A DNA stretch of 64,000 bases from NCBI RefSeq assembly GCF_010731875.1, contig NZ_AP022595.1, positions 4,764,256 to 4,828,255 on the forward strand. The letters are read 5' to 3'. Under the pieces are notes generated by a model. It was not told where the DNA came from, made no database searches, and worked only from the letters and a program-made list of their open reading frames with translations. Position numbers and translations under genes: made by a program. The first letter of the stretch is position 1. Each line of letters starts with the position of its first letter. This DNA comes from Mycolicibacterium sarraceniae (GTDB lineage: Bacteria > Actinomycetota > Actinomycetes > Mycobacteriales > Mycobacteriaceae). This document shows, one piece after another, positions 51,309 through 60,294 of this stretch.

Positions 51309-53163
51309 CAGGCGCGCCCTTCCTCGTTATCGTCGAACAGCGGGCGGATATTGCGTGCCGCCATGATCTCGTCGTTGCCGCAGCCCGCAGCCACCATCGG
51401 CCACACCTGGGCGTCTGCACCGACGATGAAGTCGATCACCACCGGGCGGTCATTGATCGCTCGCGCCTGGTTGATCACGCCGATGACGTCTTCCTCACGC
51501 TCACAACGCAATCCAACGCATCCGTAGGCTTCGGCCAGCTTGACGAAGTCCGGGATGCGACGGCTGTGGGTGGCCAGATCGGTTTGGCTGTAGCGCTCTT
51601 CGTAGAACAGCGTCTGCCACTGCCGCACCATACCCAGGTTGCCATTGTTGATCAGCGCGACCTTGATCGGCACGCCTTCAACCGCGCAGGTGGCCAGCTC
51701 CTGATTGGTCATCTGGAAGCAGCCGTCACCGTCGATCGCCCACACCTCGGCTTCGGGCCGGGCCATCTTGGCGCCCATGGCTGCCGGGACGGCGTAGCCC
51801 ATGGTGCCCAGACCGCCCGAATTCAGCCAGGTGCGCGGCTTTTCGTAGGAGACGAACTGCGCGGCCCACATCTGGTGCTGTCCGACGCCGGCGACGTAGA
51901 TGGCGTCCGGACCGGCGATCCTGCCCAACTGCTGGATCACGTATTCCGGGCTGAGGCTGCCGTCGTGCTGCGGGTCGTAGCTCAGCGGATAGGTGGCCCG
52001 GACCCCCGAAAGGTACTCCCACCAGCTGTCCTGGTTGGATTTCGGCGTACCGCCCAATTTGCGCAGAGACTCCGTCAGTTCCGTGATCGCCAGCTTGACG
52101 TCACCGACGATCGGCACATCGGCGTTGCGGTTCTTGCCGATCTCGGCCGGGTCGATGTCGACGTGGATCACCTTGGCGTCGGGGGCAAAGGAATCCAGCT
52201 TGCCGGTCACCCGGTCGTCGAACCGTGCGCCCAGCGCGATGAGCAGGTCGCTCTTCTGCAGGGCGGCCACCGCGGCGACGGTGCCGTGCATGCCCGGCAT
52301 GCCCAGATTCTGCGGGTGGCTGTCTGGGAACGCGCCGCGCGCCATCAGGGTGGTCACCACCGGAATCCCGGTCAGCTCGGCCAGATCCAGCAACTCCTCG
52401 GTGGCGTCACCGCGGATCACACCACCACCGACATACAGCACCGGCTTGCGCGCCGCGGCGATCAGCCGAGCTGCCTCCCGGATCTGCCGGCTGTGCGGCT
52501 TGGTGTTGGGCTTGTAGCCGGGCAGGTCGATCTGCGGCGGCCAGGCGAACGTGCACTGCGCCTGCAAAATGTCCTTCGGGATATCAACGAGGACAGCACC
52601 AGGTCGTCCGGTGGACGCGATGTGGAACGCCTCGGCGATCACCCGGGCGATGTCGTCGCCGTTGCGCACCAGGAAATTGTGCTTGGTGATCGGCATCGTG
52701 ATGCCGGAGATGTCAGCTTCCTGGAACGCGTCGGTTCCGATCAGGGCGCGACCGACCTGTCCGGTGATCGCGACCACCGGGATGGAGTCCATCTGCGCAT
52801 CGGCCAGCGGGGTCACCAGGTTGGTGGCGCCGGGCCCCGAGGTGGCCATCATCACGCCGACCTTGCCGGTGGCGTGGGCATACCCACTGGCCGCGTGTCC
52901 GGCGCCCTGCTCGTGACGGACCAGGACGTGGCGCAGTTTCTGCGAATCGTAGAGCGGGTCGTACACCGGCAGCACCGCGCCACCGGGGATCCCGAAGATG
53001 GTGTCGACGCCGAGTTCTTCCAACGAGCGGACTACCGCCTGGGCGCCCGTGAGCTGCTGCGGGGCGACGCGCTTGGCGGTGTTCGTGCCGGTCTTGGGGG
53101 CGGTGTGCGGCCGCGCCGGCGGCGGGCCGTTGGCTCGGGCGGTCGCGTGGTGGGTGCACTCAC
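51308..53163 (-). CDS. ilvB: Acetolactate synthase large subunit (N-terminal frameshift in this sequence)
   Basis: ThDP- and FAD-dependent catalytic subunit of AHAS, the first shared step of branched-chain synthesis. Intact motifs include [28 protein letters not shown], and the ThDP motif [14 protein letters not shown]...[13 protein letters not shown]. The conserved start GTG at 53163 ([11 protein letters not shown]) is in a different frame from the remainder ([11 protein letters not shown], then [18 protein letters not shown]). Insertion of one G at about 53132-53136 (GAGCC to GAGGCC) joins them into 618 codons, the length I recall for M. tuberculosis IlvB1. The first start in the main frame is TTG at 53023, which would cut off conserved residues. 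Preceded by an attenuator. Confidence 0.93.
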
Positions 53164-53200
53164 GGTGTGTCCTCTTCCATCCTGTTCATCCTCGGGCAAG

Positions 53201-53237
53201 AAAAAACCCCCGTCAGCTCGGCGGCTGTACGAGGGTT
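53201..53237 (-). terminator. ilvB attenuator terminator
   Basis: On the minus strand AACCCTCGT (53237-53229) pairs with ACGGGGGTT (53213-53205), 9 bp with one G-U, followed by a six-T run (53206-53201). This is a textbook intrinsic terminator between the ilvB leader peptide and the ilvB start. A competing helix lies immediately upstream: GCGCGTTGGTGC in the leader ORF (53292-53281) can pair over 12 bases with GCACCAGCGCGC (53249-53238). Confidence 0.8.
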
Positions 53238-53255
53238 GCGCGCTGGTGCGTGTGG

Positions 53256-53327
53256 CTATACCCGTGTCGGGGCAAGCGCGGCACCAACGCGCTGGCCAAT
53301 TACTACGAGCATTCCGCCGGACTTCAT
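53256..53327 (-). CDS. ilvB leader peptide (branched-chain attenuator)
   Basis: A 23-codon open frame with ATG at 53327 and TAG at 53258-53256 encodes a peptide with consecutive Leu-Val-Val-Ile codons at positions 7-10, followed by further Val and Leu codons (V14, L18, V23). This is the control-codon arrangement of ribosome-mediated attenuation: stalling on scarce Leu/Val/Ile codons should disrupt the first RNA helix and influence the terminator 18 bases downstream. It sits directly after a promoter and may start within a few bases of the transcript's 5' end. Similar leaders are described for corynebacterial ilvB. Confidence 0.75.
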   Translation of the reverse strand: MKSGGMLVVIGQRVGAALAPTRV

Positions 53328-53335
53328 AACCTGCG

Positions 53336-53365
53336 ACGGTAGCCTCCGCACTGGTCAAGCGTCAA
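53336..53365 (-). promoter_or_regulatory. ilvB operon promoter
   Basis: TTGACG (53365-53360) and TACCGT (53341-53336) are separated by 18 bases on the minus strand. The start point would fall about 53329, giving the leader peptide an almost leaderless start. The hupB promoter uses the same -10 hexamer and spacing. Confidence 0.55.
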
Positions 53366-53417
53366 ATCCCGGTACGAGCCTGCGCGGCGCCCGCGCCGGC
53401 GGTGGGAAGATGGCGCC

Positions 53418-53822
53418 ATGTCCTCGCGTCGCGCACCTGATGCGTCCACCGCCAAGCCCGTCGTGATCCGGATGTCGCCGATGGCGCACTTCGCCTCGGG
53501 ATTTCTCGCGCTGTGCCTGCTGGTGATGATCACGATGTTCCCCACCTGGGGTGCGGCGTGCATGGTGCTCCCCGTTGTGGCGTCGATCGCGATCGTGCGG
53601 TTTCGCACAGTGGCCGACCGCGACACCGTGACCGCGCGCACCTTGTTGAGCAGTCGCACGGTGCGCTGGGACGAGGTCGACGGTCTGCGCTTCGAACGCA
53701 GCGCATGGGCGCGGGCGCAACTGCGCGACGGGTCGCAGATGCTGCTGCCCGCGGTCACGTTCGCGTTACTACCGCTGCTGGCTGAGGCCAGCGGCGGACG
53801 GGTGCCGAACCCCTACAAATAG
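53418..53822 (+). CDS. cfp6: PH-domain membrane protein, low-molecular-weight antigen CFP-6-like
   Basis: A 134-residue protein with two adjacent hydrophobic segments (about 24-60) and a bacterial PH domain (bPH2-like) ending GRVPNPYK. It matches the Rv3004 position and layout. Function unknown; the M. tuberculosis protein was found in culture filtrate. ATG at 53418 follows GGGAAG. Convergent with the DoxX gene with 4 bases between. Confidence 0.85.
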   Translation: MSSRRAPDASTAKPVVIRMSPMAHFASGFLALCLLVMITMFPTWGAACMVLPVVASIAIVRFRTVADRDTVTARTLLSSRTVRWDEVDGLRFERSAWARAQLRDGSQMLLPAVTFALLPLLAEASGGRVPNPYK

Positions 53823-53826
53823 GCGG

Positions 53827-54660
53827 TCACGCCAGCGGGTTGTTGCCGTGTAGGAAGAACCACGCCGCGACACCGCCGCCGATCCCGAGCAGCAGTGCGA
53901 TGAACGAGCCGATGAACGGTCGGCGGGCCCAGCCACGTCCGCCGTCGAATCCGTAGCGGCCCGGCCCGACCAGGATGACCGCGGACGTCGCGACGATCAG
54001 CACCAGCAGGTACTCGAAGCCGTCCGGACCGAAGACCGCTAGATAACCGTCCTGGCGTTGAGCGGCGACGATCGTCAGCAAGCTGTTGACCAGATAGGCC
54101 ACACCACCGGCAGCGGCCAGCGGGGCGAACAGTCCGAGGATCAGCAGGACACCCACCAGGATCTGGGCACCGGCGCCGACGTACATCAGCACGCCGGCAT
54201 TCTGGTATCCGGCGTCGGCCAGCGCGGCCTTGAAGCCGTTCAGGCCCTGCCCGCCCCACCAACCGAACGCCTTTTGCAGTCCGTGGCCGATGAAGATCGC
54301 ACCGATCACGATCCGCAACAACAGCAGACCCAGGTCCTGGGTGCCCCGCCGGCCGGCGGCCTTTGCGCGTTCCTCCGCGTCGATCGGCTCGATCTCCATC
54401 GGAGTGGCCAGCGACGGAGTCGGATCGATATGGGGTTGGACGTAGGGCAACGGCTCAGGATCGTGCAACAGTCCGTAGCCCGTCGACGGCGCGGACCCGG
54501 GCAGTCCGGAGCCGTAATGGGGAATCGTCGTGGTCTCGAAATCGCCACCGTAGGTGGCCGAGGGCAGATCGTCTTCCGGGTCGACCAGCTGGGCCGACGC
54601 CGGTCGACCCGAGGAGTCGTCGGGACGCTGCCAGTGCGGTTCGGGGCCTTGACTCGTCAC
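53827..54660 (-). CDS. DoxX-family membrane protein (Rv3005c-like)
   Basis: A 277-residue protein with a Pro/Asp-rich cytoplasmic N-terminus (about 1-105) and a four-helix DoxX domain (GLLLLRIVIGAIFIGHGLQK, GAGAQILVGVLLILGLF). In M. tuberculosis the DoxX protein Rv3005c forms a membrane oxidoreductase complex with SodA and SseA that resists oxidative stress. Start ATG/GTG at 54660. Additional C-terminal hydrophobic helix at about 248-272. Confidence 0.88.
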   Translation of the reverse strand: MTSQGPEPHWQRPDDSSGRPASAQLVDPEDDLPSATYGGDFETTTIPHYGSGLPGSAPSTGYGLLHDPEPLPYVQPHIDPTPSLATPMEIEPIDAEERAKAAGRRGTQDLGLLLLRIVIGAIFIGHGLQKAFGWWGGQGLNGFKAALADAGYQNAGVLMYVGAGAQILVGVLLILGLFAPLAAAGGVAYLVNSLLTIVAAQRQDGYLAVFGPDGFEYLLVLIVATSAVILVGPGRYGFDGGRGWARRPFIGSFIALLLGIGGGVAAWFFLHGNNPLA

Positions 54661-54795
54661 GAAAGCCAGAGTAGGTGCATCTGGGCGCTAATCGGGGATT
54701 TGAGCGGCGCTTTTAGCGGCCAATATTGCCTGGTTTTCGCGCCGAGCAGGGGCCGTCGTGGCGAACATCAACGCGATATCCGTAACCTGGCGGGC

Positions 54796-55923
54796 ATGCA
54801 GGTACGCCGGTCGGTCCGTGGGGTGCTGGCCGTGTTCGTCGCAACGACGGTCGTGGCAGCTACGTCCGCGGGTTGCGCGAGGTTCAACAACGACATTTCG
54901 CAACCCTTCACCACCGCCCCGGAACGGGGACCCGGACCCAGCTCGCCGCCGCCCCCGCCGCCGCTGCCGCCCAAGCCGTTTCCCAAGGCCTGCCCCGCGC
55001 CGGGCGTGATGCAAGGGTGCCTGGAGAGCACCAGTGGGCTGATCATGGGCCCCGATAGCAAGACGGCCTTGGTGGCCGAGCGGACCACCGGCACCGTCAA
55101 GGACGTGTCGGTCAGCGCCGAGCCGAAGATCCACACCGTCATCCCGGTCGACCCGAGCGGTGACGGCGGACTGATGGACATCGTGCTGTCGCCCACCTAC
55201 TCCCAGGACCGTCTGATGTACGCCTACATCAGCACGCCCACCGACAATGAGGTGATCCGGATCGCCGACGGCGATATCCCCAAGCCGATCCTGACCGGAA
55301 TCCCCAAGGGCGCCAACGGGAATTCCGGCTCGATGATCTTCACCAGCCCCACCACCCTGGTCGTGCAGACCGGTGACGCGGGCAATCCGGCACTGGCGGC
55401 AGATCCGAAGTCTCTGGCGGGCAAGGTCATCCGACTCGAGCAACCCACGACGGTGCACCCGGCGCCGCCGACGACCGCGCTGTCGGGGATGGGCCCCGCC
55501 GGCGGTATGTGCATCGATCCGACCGACAAGTCGCTGTTCATCACCGACCGCAGCCCCGCCGGCGATCGCCTGCAGCGCACCTCGCCGGACGGCAAGACCA
55601 CGACGGTGTGGACGTGGCCGGACAAGCCGGGCGTTGCGGGGTGCGCGGCGCTGGACGGCACGGTGCTGGTGAATCTGGTCAATGCCAAGCAAACCGTGGC
55701 GGTTCGGCTCGCCCAGGGCACCGGTGCGGTGACCGGCCAGCCTGAGGTGGTGCGCCAAGATACGCACGGCCACGCCTGGGCACTACAAGTGGCGCCGGAC
55801 GGAAACATCTGGGGTGCAACTGTCAACCGCACTGCCGGCGATGCCGAGAAGCTGGACGACGTGGTGTTCCCACTCTTCCCGCAGGGCGGCGGCTTCCCCC
55901 GCAGCAACGCCGACAATACCTAG
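54796..55923 (+). CDS. lppZ: LppZ-like lipoprotein with beta-propeller (PQQ/sorbosone dehydrogenase-like) fold
   Basis: A 375-residue exported protein. The signal peptide ends at a lipobox-like TSAGC with Cys27, slightly weak because Ser is at -3. A Pro-rich linker (SSPPPPPPLPPKPFP) and a six-bladed glucose/sorbosone dehydrogenase-type propeller follow (GGLMDIVLSPTYSQDRLMYAYIS, GNSGSMIF, GPAGGMCIDP). Enzymatic activity is unproven. ATG at 54796 starts the signal peptide; the long frame from 54058 is antisense to the DoxX gene. Confidence 0.9.
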   Translation: MQVRRSVRGVLAVFVATTVVAATSAGCARFNNDISQPFTTAPERGPGPSSPPPPPPLPPKPFPKACPAPGVMQGCLESTSGLIMGPDSKTALVAERTTGTVKDVSVSAEPKIHTVIPVDPSGDGGLMDIVLSPTYSQDRLMYAYISTPTDNEVIRIADGDIPKPILTGIPKGANGNSGSMIFTSPTTLVVQTGDAGNPALAADPKSLAGKVIRLEQPTTVHPAPPTTALSGMGPAGGMCIDPTDKSLFITDRSPAGDRLQRTSPDGKTTTVWTWPDKPGVAGCAALDGTVLVNLVNAKQTVAVRLAQGTGAVTGQPEVVRQDTHGHAWALQVAPDGNIWGATVNRTAGDAEKLDDVVFPLFPQGGGFPRSNADNT

Positions 55924-56203
55924 CCCATTAACCAAACTCATCCTCGTCGCGCTGCTGGGTCGCTATCACCAGGATCTGGATCGTATTGCCAGCGAGGCGC
56001 AGACCCGACTGAACGACCCGGAGTTTCATCCGGCCTTCGGTCGATCTGGGTGAGTCGAGCGCCAAATAGCGCTGAACTCGTTGATAGGCAAGCGTATCGG
56101 TTTCATAAAGGAATCGGTGCGATGTCGCTTTGAAGGTTTAACCCGATACCGTCTTGTTGACCAATCACGATTGCACGGACAGTGGGCCGACGTGCAGTAA
56201 CCG
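55924..56203. other. Intergenic region with a short unexplained open frame
   Basis: From 55926 to 56053 a plus frame reads LTKLILVALLGRYHQDLDRI, then SEAQTRLNDPEFHPAFGRSG and a stop, continuous with no start codon of its own. Its composition is gene-like but I do not recognise it; it may be a 3' remnant. The remainder is comparatively AT-rich and without clear motifs. It lies between lppZ and the convergent sensor kinase. Confidence 0.25.
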
Positions 56204-57408
56204 CTACTCCAGCGGAATCCTCACCCGCACAGTCGTACCCGATCCCGGAGCGGAGATGACACTCAGCCTCCCGCCGACGAGTTCGGCCCGCTCCGCCATC
56301 GACAACATGCCGTAGCTCTCTGACGACGATGTCCCCGGGGCAGTCTCGAAGCCCACACCGTTATCGGCCACCTCCAGAAGCGCAACCCCATCGTCGACGG
56401 CGAACCGCACCGTGGCGACCATCGCGCGGGAGTGCTTGACGACGTTCTGAAGTCCTTCCTGCGCAATGCGATACAGCGCCACTTCGATATGTTCGGGCAG
56501 CCGCTCGTCGACCAGGTCGAGGTCCAGATCGACCTCGGGGATAGAGGTGGCCAGGCTGGCCAGGCCACCGGCCAGGCCCAGGTCGTCGAGCACCGGCGGG
56601 CGCAAGCCGCTGATCGCCGACCGCGCCTCTGCGAGCGTGAGATCCACTAGATCCCTGGCCTTTCGAGTTGTTCGGCGGCCGAGCTCTGGTCGGCATCGTC
56701 GACGGCACGGGCGGCGGCATCGAGCCGATAGGTCAATCCGACCAGCCGCTGGGAGATACCGTCGTGGATGTCACCGGCGAGGCGGCGGCGCTCGCTTTCC
56801 TGGGCGGCGATCACCTGTTCGGCGAAGTTCTCGTGTGCGCGTTCACGGGCCGAAAGCTGGCGGTGCAGCCGAGCCTGGTGCAGTGCACCCGCGATCAACC
56901 GGCCGATCACCAGCAGCAGTTCGATATCGCGGGGCGTGAAATCACGCCGTTCGATGGTGTGTACGTTGAGCACGCCCACCAAGCCACCGGGCTCGGTCTC
57001 CATCGGTACCGACGCCATCGAAGCGAAGTCCTTGCCGCGCAACGCCGCAATCGGCATATACCGCGGATCAGCCTCCTTATCGGTAACGATCACCACGGGC
57101 TCACGGTGGCTGGCCACCCACCCGGAAACCCCGGATCCCAACGGCATCCGAATCCGGCCCACCTGCTCGTCGAACGGCGGTGTGGCACCGGCCAACGTCA
57201 ACGAGCGGTCGGTGTCGTCGAGCACGTGCACGAAACACACATCGGATGCGGTTGCGGCGGCGATCATTCGGGCTACCGCGGCGGCCATCGGCTCGACACC
57301 GGGCCCGGTCGACGTCGCGGCGATGATGTCCAGCAGCAGGGCGACTTCCTGGTCGGCGTCGACCAGCCCATGCACAGCGTGCGGGCTGACCCCCTTGCAG
57401 CGATTCAT
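56204..57408 (-). CDS. GAF-domain sensor histidine kinase, [11 protein letters not shown] type (frameshifted)
   Basis: A cytoplasmic two-component kinase with a GAF domain (about 25-175), a HisKA_3 dimerisation helix with phosphoacceptor H215 (AGDIHDGISQRLVG), and a C-terminal HATPase domain (LYRIAQEGLQNVVKHS, DNGVGFE, SYGMLSMAERAELVGG). The first frame stops after LERPGI at 56647 and the remainder starts one frame away. Insertion of one G at 56657-56660 (AAAGGCC to AAAGGGCC) restores LERARDLVDLTLAEARSAI. It has no membrane segment, so it probably senses a soluble ligand or redox cofactor. Its ATG overlaps the regulator's stop (ATGA). Confidence 0.85.
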
Positions 57409-58055
57409 CGAAAAATGCCTTCCCGCAGGGCGGTTGCGGCTGCACTCGTACGGTCGTTGACACCCAGTTTGCGATAGATCGAGCTGAGGTGAGTTTTCAC
57501 CGTCTCTTCGCCGATCACCAGTTTGGCGGCGATACCCCGATTGGACAGCCCGGTCACCACCAGCGACAGGATCTCGCTCTCCCGCTGGGTGAGCCCGTGC
57601 CGGGCACCCGGCCAGAATTGGTCGCTCTGCAGGCGGGCTGCGGTCTCCGCAGCGCGCGCGGCCAGGCCGGCGTCGATAGCCGTGGAGCCGGCGTGCACCC
57701 CTTCGAGCTGCCGGACCAGCTCGTCACTGCTGATGCCTTTGAGGAGGTATCCGGACGCGCCGACCCGCATGGCTTGGAACAGGTACTGCTCGTCGTCGTA
57801 GACCGACAACAGGATGACCTTGCGGCCGGGGTCGCGTTCACGCATCTCCCGGCAGAGGTCGAGCCCGCTGGCGCCCTGCATCCGCACATCGCACAACACG
57901 ATGTCGGGGTTCAGTTCGGCGATCACCGCCATGGCCTTCTCGGCCCCGATCGCAGCGCCCACCACGTCGACCCGCGCGGAGAACGGCGCGAGCATGGCCT
58001 TGAGGCCCTCGATGACCATTTCGTGGTCATCGACCAGCACCACCCGCACCGTCAT
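57405..58055 (-). CDS. NarL/LuxR-family response regulator
   Basis: A 216-residue response regulator: receiver domain (1-120) with DD at 9-10, phosphoacceptor D56 (VLCDVRM) and Lys in LLKGIS, then a LuxR-type helix-turn-helix (GLTQRESEILSLVVTGLSNRGIAAKL-type region, about 150-215). Partner of the downstream GAF kinase through a 4-base overlap. ATG at 58055 begins MTVRVVLVDDHEM; the upstream extension to 58109 is not supported. Targets unknown. Confidence 0.92.
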   Translation of the reverse strand: MTVRVVLVDDHEMVIEGLKAMLAPFSARVDVVGAAIGAEKAMAVIAELNPDIVLCDVRMQGASGLDLCREMRERDPGRKVILLSVYDDEQYLFQAMRVGASGYLLKGISSDELVRQLEGVHAGSTAIDAGLAARAAETAARLQSDQFWPGARHGLTQRESEILSLVVTGLSNRGIAAKLVIGEETVKTHLSSIYRKLGVNDRTSAAATALREGIFR

Positions 58056-58159
58056 GGACTTCACCGTAGTGCCGCCGCTGACCAGCCGGGCGAGGGATCC
58101 TCCCCCCACTCCCCTGATCGGGGGATGCCCCGGGGTGTGACCGGGGCCATACTTCGAGC

Positions 58160-58738
58160 GTGGCCACGATGACCCTGGACACGATCAGCCGGAACCAGTC
58201 CTTCTGGTGGGATCGAGCACGTTGCGCCCACGCCGACGTGCCCGCACTCGAGGCCGTCATCTTCGACCTCGACACCCCGCTGGCGGCCACCGAGCGCGCT
58301 GCCCACATGTTCCGGGACCTGGTCTGGAGCCTGCATTGCGGCGATATCCGGGTCGGCATCACCGCCGCCGGGTCACGGGATCGGATCGAGCCGTTGGTGC
58401 GGGACCTGATCGGGGACGGTGTTGTCGAGGTGATGATCACCGGCGACGACGTGGTGCGGCCCAAACCCGATCCCGAGGTGTACCACCGGGCGCTGTATGC
58501 GCTCGGGGTGGCCGTCGACGCTGCGATGGCCGTCGAACATTCGACGGCCGGCTTTCACACTGCGCGATCGGCCGGGCTGGCGACCATAGTCGTCACCACG
58601 CTGGGCACCAGCAACCTGGATTTCGCCGGCGCCGCCGCGGTCATGGACCGCTACGACTGCGACGAGCCGCTATCCGCAGGGCGCTGTCGCCGACTCCACG
58701 AACAGTGGTGGATCGACCGTTCGCGCCTGAGCGCTTAG
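58160..58738 (+). CDS. HAD-superfamily hydrolase-like protein with altered motif IV
   Basis: A 192-residue HAD-like protein. Motif I is present as IFDLDTP (D36, D38) and motif III as [13 protein letters not shown]. Motif IV, normally E-D-S-x-x-G, reads VEHSTAG: the second metal-binding acid is His. The cap domain is very short. Phosphatase activity may be impaired or altered. GTG at 58160 or ATG at 58169 is the start. Divergent from the response regulator and convergent with gatB by 4 bases. Confidence 0.72.
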   Translation: MATMTLDTISRNQSFWWDRARCAHADVPALEAVIFDLDTPLAATERAAHMFRDLVWSLHCGDIRVGITAAGSRDRIEPLVRDLIGDGVVEVMITGDDVVRPKPDPEVYHRALYALGVAVDAAMAVEHSTAGFHTARSAGLATIVVTTLGTSNLDFAGAAAVMDRYDCDEPLSAGRCRRLHEQWWIDRSRLSA

Positions 58739-60246
58739 CTCTGCCCGCAGGCCGCCATCACCAATTCGCGCACCCGCGCGGCGTCGGCTTGACCCTTGGT
58801 CGCCTTCATCACCGCACCCACGATCGCACCGGCGGCCTGCACCTTGCCGCCGCGGATCTTCTCGGCGATATCGGGATGAGCCTCGAGCGCTTCATTGACG
58901 GCGGCCTGAATCAGTGAGTCATCGCGCACCAGGGCCAGGCCGCGGTCGGCCATCACCTGGTCGGGCTCGCCCTCACCGGCCAGCACACCCTCGATCACCT
59001 GGCGAGCCAGCTTGTTCGAGAGCGTGCCCTCGTCGACCAGGGCGATGACCTTGGCGACCTGGGCCGGTGTGATGGCCAGCGCATCGAGTTCGACGCCAGC
59101 TTCATTGGCCTTCTGCACCAGGAAGTTTCCCCACCAGGCCCGAGCCGATTCGCTGGATGCGCCGGCCGCGACGGTCGCGGTCACCAAGTCGACCGCACCG
59201 TTGTTGACCAGGTCGCGCATCACCTCGTCGGAGACACCCCACTCATCCTGAATTCGCTTGCGCGACAACCATGGAAGCTCGGGGATGGTCGCGCGCAGGC
59301 GCTCTACCGTTTCCTCGCTGGGCGCCACCGGCTCCAGGTCGGGCTCGGGGAAGTACCGATAATCCTCGGCGGTTTCCTTGTCACGGCCGGGTGAGGTGAA
59401 GCCCGCCTCGTCGAAGTGCCGGGTCTCCTGGCGGATCGTGCCGCCGTCGGTGAGAACGGCTGCCTGACGGCGCATTTCGTAGCGGACCGCCACCTCGACG
59501 CTCTTGAGCGAGTTGACGTTCTTGGTTTCGGTGCGGGTACCGAATTCGGCCTGGCCGATCGGGCGTAGCGATACGTTGGCGTCGCAGCGCAACGAACCCT
59601 GATCCATTCGCACATCGGAGACGCCGAGCCCGCGCAGCAGATCGCGCAGCGCGGTCACATAGGCGCGGGCAACCTCAGGGGCCCGCTCCCCAGCGCCTTC
59701 GATCGGCTTGGTGACGATCTCGATCAGCGGCACCCCGGCCCGGTTGACGTCCAGCAGCGAGGTGGTCGCACCGTGGATGCGGCCGGTGTCGCCGCCCAGG
59801 TGGGTGAGCTTGCCGGTGTCCTCCTCCATATGCGCCCGCTCGATGGCGACGCGGAAGGTGGTGCCGTCGTCCAGCGGGACCTCGAGGTAGCCGTCGAACG
59901 CGATCGGCTCGTCGTACTGCGAGATCTGGTAGTTCTTCGGTTGGTCGGGGTAGAAGTAATTCTTCCGCGCGAACCGCGACCACGGGGCGATCGAGCAGTT
60001 CAGTGCCAAGCCGATCCGGATGGCCGATTCGACGGCGGCCGCGTTGAGCACCGGCAGCGCACCCGGCAGGCCCAAGCAGACCGGGCACACCTGGGTGTTG
60101 GGCTCGGCGCCGAACGTCGTCGAGCAGGGGCAGAACATCTTGGTGGCCGTCGACAGCTCGACGTGCACCTCCAGACCGAGCACCGGGTCGAAACGGGCGA
60201 CGACATCGTCGTAATCGAGCAGGTCGGCCTGCGTTGCGGCAGTCAT
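58735..60246 (-). CDS. gatB: Glu-tRNA(Gln)/Asp-tRNA(Asn) amidotransferase subunit B
   Basis: tRNA-binding subunit of GatCAB that, with GatA and GatC, converts Glu-tRNA(Gln) to Gln-tRNA(Gln). The 503-residue protein shows [18 protein letters not shown] with zinc-site cysteines (CPCS, CPVC), [18 protein letters not shown], and a C-terminal YqeY-like tRNA domain. ATG at 60246. Lies downstream of pfkA on the same strand, as in other mycobacteria. Confidence 0.97.
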   Translation of the reverse strand: MTAATQADLLDYDDVVARFDPVLGLEVHVELSTATKMFCPCSTTFGAEPNTQVCPVCLGLPGALPVLNAAAVESAIRIGLALNCSIAPWSRFARKNYFYPDQPKNYQISQYDEPIAFDGYLEVPLDDGTTFRVAIERAHMEEDTGKLTHLGGDTGRIHGATTSLLDVNRAGVPLIEIVTKPIEGAGERAPEVARAYVTALRDLLRGLGVSDVRMDQGSLRCDANVSLRPIGQAEFGTRTETKNVNSLKSVEVAVRYEMRRQAAVLTDGGTIRQETRHFDEAGFTSPGRDKETAEDYRYFPEPDLEPVAPSEETVERLRATIPELPWLSRKRIQDEWGVSDEVMRDLVNNGAVDLVTATVAAGASSESARAWWGNFLVQKANEAGVELDALAITPAQVAKVIALVDEGTLSNKLARQVIEGVLAGEGEPDQVMADRGLALVRDDSLIQAAVNEALEAHPDIAEKIRGGKVQAAGAIVGAVMKATKGQADAARVRELVMAACGQS

Positions 60247-60294
60247 GTCGCCAATCCTAGTGGGCCCAGATCCGCCGTCGGGCCCAGCAAGAAC

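Noticed and set aside
54058-54795. Extension upstream of lppZ in the same frame
   Set aside because: It covers the DoxX gene antisense; the LppZ signal peptide starts at ATG 54796.
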